A DNA stretch of 54,436 nt from Thermoplasmatales archaeon (GTDB lineage: Archaea > Thermoplasmatota > Thermoplasmata > Thermoplasmatales > Thermoplasmataceae), in assembly GCA_027366585.1 (NCBI GenBank), contig DAHXNF010000015.1:1-54436 (forward strand). Direction: 5' to 3'. The notes below the pieces were generated by a model that was given only the letters and a program-made list of their open reading frames with translations, had not been told where the DNA came from and searched no databases. The translations under genes and the position numbers were made by a program. This document shows positions 52,645 through 54,436 of this stretch, one piece after another; within the stretch, counting starts at the first letter, position 1; each line of letters opens with the position of its first letter.

Positions 52645-54436
52645 ATGTATAAGCGGAAAGCTCTTATCTTTATTGTTTCAGCAATAATGGTTATATCTGG
52701 AATGTCTGTAATCCTTTTTTTTAATGGAAATTCACTGAAGAATCCTACTGACATGCCGACAAGTCATCCACAGATAAGTAATGCTTTACCCTCATTGGGG
52801 AACAACTACGATCAATTTGATAAGCCAATATCCACAGTGAACCATTATGCTAAGACAAACTCAATTAATATAGCATCAGGAAACAATTGGTACTCCCTAT
52901 CTGCCAATCTTTCAAGCAAACCCGTTAATTCAGGGGTTAGTGCTCAAATTAAAACTTCTTCTGCGTCGCTACAGAACCTGTACAAGGTAAACTTCACTGA
53001 AAAGGGAATACAAGCAGGAATTACTTGGCAGGTAGAGGTTTATAAAGACTCGTCCAACTTTCCCCCTTTCTTAGAAAAGGTATATAATGTAACTTTTAGC
53101 ACATACATGAATTCATCGAGCACAATGTCGATGTTGGCATACCTTCCTAACGGTACCTATTATTATTATGCTGGTCAGGCTGGTACGTTCCTATTTGAAG
53201 ATGTATTTAGTGTATCTGGAGCACCAATGAATCTTTCAATTTCATTTCCCGTATTCTACAAGGTAACGATTTCTGAGAGCGGGTTGCCTGGGAGTACATC
53301 ATGGGGTGCTATTGCATTTAACGCCACCGATGAATATGAACTTTCGTTTTATAACTTCTCATCATCAGATCAAATTGTTTCTTATCTCCCGAATGGAACA
53401 TATGAATTCCTTGCCGGGCCCTCCTCGTCTTATATTCTTCAGAGTAATATAACAATAAATGGAGGTTCTAAAAATCTTAACGTGAATTTTCCCACTCTTT
53501 ATAAGATCACGTTAGTGGGAAAAAATATACCCCCGAGATCACAATGGTCAATTTTAGCCAATAACTCGGCAGATTCGGTTGTATATATAAACAGTTCGAT
53601 AGGATCTACAATAATTGCTTATTTGCCAAATGGTACATATTTTTACGGAGCTTTGATTGGCAATTTTGTCACACCCAGTTATTCAGTGATAGGAACAAGC
53701 GGTAAATTTACGGTATCTGGGGAACCAAAGACAATTACAATATCATTTCCTGTTGCATACAGGGTAACATTTACCGAAGAGAATGTTCGTCCAGGCCAAA
53801 GCTGGTCAATATATGCATACAACACTAACAACTCTGCTCAATACAGCAACGAAACCACTAATACATCTATGACAGTGCTTCTTCTGAACGGTACATACGC
53901 CTACAATGCATATACAGGTAGTTTACACATCGGACCAGTTCTGTTCAACGTCTCCGGCGTGCAGGAAACTGTTACCGTAGTATTTCCTGTAACTTATAAT
54001 GTCACATTCGCAGAAGAGAACCTTCATCCAGGCCAAAGCTGGTCAATATATGCATACAGCTCTAATTTCTCTGTTCAATACAGCAACGAAACCACTAATA
54101 CATCAATGATAGCATTCCTGCCAAATGGTACATACACCTATAATGCATATACAGGTAGTTTACACATCGGACCAGTTCAGTTCAACGTCTCCGGTGTACA
54201 GGAAACAATTACTGTAGTATTTCCTGTAACTTACAAGATTACATTTACCGAAAAGAATGTTCGTCCAGGTCAAAGCTGGTCAATATCAGCATACAACTCT
54301 AACAACTCTGTTCAATACTACAATACAACCTCTGGTACATCGATGATAGCATTCCTACCAAATGATACATACGCCTTCAATGCATATACAGGTAGTTTAC
54401 ACATCGGACCAGTTCAGTTCAACGTCTCCGGTGTAC
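52645..54436 (+). CDS. Large secreted repeat protein, cut by the right edge
   Basis: At least 597 aa, open to the end of the window. Signal helix ALIFIVSAIMVISGMSVILFF right after MYKRK. From about residue 114 it is built of ~79-90-residue units with the pattern Y.(V/I)TF.E.......SW.......PNGTY.Y....G......F.VSG....I.VSFPV, six visible units starting near 52987, 53257, 53491, 53758, 53995 and 54232. Sequons are dense (NGT, NNS, NET, NVS). The last three units are near-identical in DNA. The units are related to those in the gene at 39747. A surface adhesin/S-layer-like role is a guess. Confidence 0.85.
   Translation, partial: MYKRKALIFIVSAIMVISGMSVILFFNGNSLKNPTDMPTSHPQISNALPSLGNNYDQFDKPISTVNHYAKTNSINIASGNNWYSLSANLSSKPVNSGVSAQIKTSSASLQNLYKVNFTEKGIQAGITWQVEVYKDSSNFPPFLEKVYNVTFSTYMNSSSTMSMLAYLPNGTYYYYAGQAGTFLFEDVFSVSGAPMNLSISFPVFYKVTISESGLPGSTSWGAIAFNATDEYELSFYNFSSSDQIVSYLPNGTYEFLAGPSSSYILQSNITINGGSKNLNVNFPTLYKITLVGKNIPPRSQWSILANNSADSVVYINSSIGSTIIAYLPNGTYFYGALIGNFVTPSYSVIGTSGKFTVSGEPKTITISFPVAYRVTFTEENVRPGQSWSIYAYNTNNSAQYSNETTNTSMTVLLLNGTYAYNAYTGSLHIGPVLFNVSGVQETVTVVFPVTYNVTFAEENLHPGQSWSIYAYSSNFSVQYSNETTNTSMIAFLPNGTYTYNAYTGSLHIGPVQFNVSGVQETITVVFPVTYKITFTEKNVRPGQSWSISAYNSNNSVQYYNTTSGTSMIAFLPNDTYAFNAYTGSLHIGPVQFNVSGV
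53758..54436 (+). repeat. Near-identical 237-bp in-frame tandem repeats
   Basis: The landmark CCAGGCCAAAGCTGGTC (third copy CCAGGTCAAAGCTGG) recurs at 53791, 54028 and 54265, exactly 237 bp (79 codons) apart. A second landmark, the ACAGGTAGTTTACACATCGG stretch, recurs with the same phase. The third copy is cut by the window end, so the array continues. Confidence 0.92.

Noticed and set aside
53758-54436. Possible CRISPR array because of regular direct repeats
   Set aside because: The 237-bp units are coding, in frame and contiguous, without unique spacers.

Overview
The window reads as the chromosome of a Thermoplasmatales-type archaeon (an acidophilic, wall-less euryarchaeal relative). The evidence is archaeal-type genes (Rps15 next to a RecJ-like DHH nuclease, Nep1, an AglB/STT3 oligosaccharyltransferase, a P3A-type proton ATPase), TATA boxes centred about 25-27 nt before many start codons (leaderless mRNAs), Shine-Dalgarno sites only inside operons, frequent AGG arginine codons, and several large secreted proteins full of N-glycosylation sequons. 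I cannot name the genus from sequence alone.

Left edge to 9.2 kb: a TnpB gene running off the left end, then a SufR-like Fe-S-binding regulator divergent from a complete sufC-sufB-sufD-sufS-sufU operon. A palindrome sits on the shared promoter. A four-CBS protein, a small winged-helix protein and a winged-helix/solute-binding-fold regulator follow.

9.4-25.7 kb: a very large AglB (2097 aa) with a ~1100-residue beta-rich extracellular extension, translationally coupled to a second membrane-anchored surface protein. Then come rps15-recJ and an RNase H-fold gene (minus strand), nep1, a dienoyl-CoA-reductase-like SDR, an unknown polytopic membrane protein, and a heterodimeric ABC exporter pair with one degenerate ATP site. 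Neither exporter gene has a standard start codon where its protein seems to begin.

25.7-39.4 kb: a minus-strand amino-acid operon, thrB, cystathionine gamma-synthase, asd, aspartate kinase (no ACT domain). A peptide-uptake locus follows: a 1160-aa anchored solute-binding protein convergent with oppB-oppC-oppD-oppF and a small membrane protein.

39.7-54.4 kb: a surface protein with three extracellular repeats, a proton-pumping P-type ATPase, and a scattered acyl-CoA gene group (SDR, thiolase-like protein plus Zn-ribbon/OB partner, CaiB CoA transferase, MFS carrier, enoyl-CoA hydratase, NTF2-like protein). These are followed by an AbrB/RelE toxin-antitoxin pair with a palindromic operator, a 2H phosphoesterase, tRNA-Cys(GCA), and a second repeat-rich surface protein cut by the right edge, whose last units are near-identical 237-bp tandem repeats.

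Together the genes describe Fe-S assembly under redox control, glycosylated cell-surface construction, peptide scavenging and fatty-acid/acyl-CoA use. I found no CRISPR array, rRNA, prophage or replication origin. Many start positions given here are my own choice from TATA/SD placement, and alternatives are stated.
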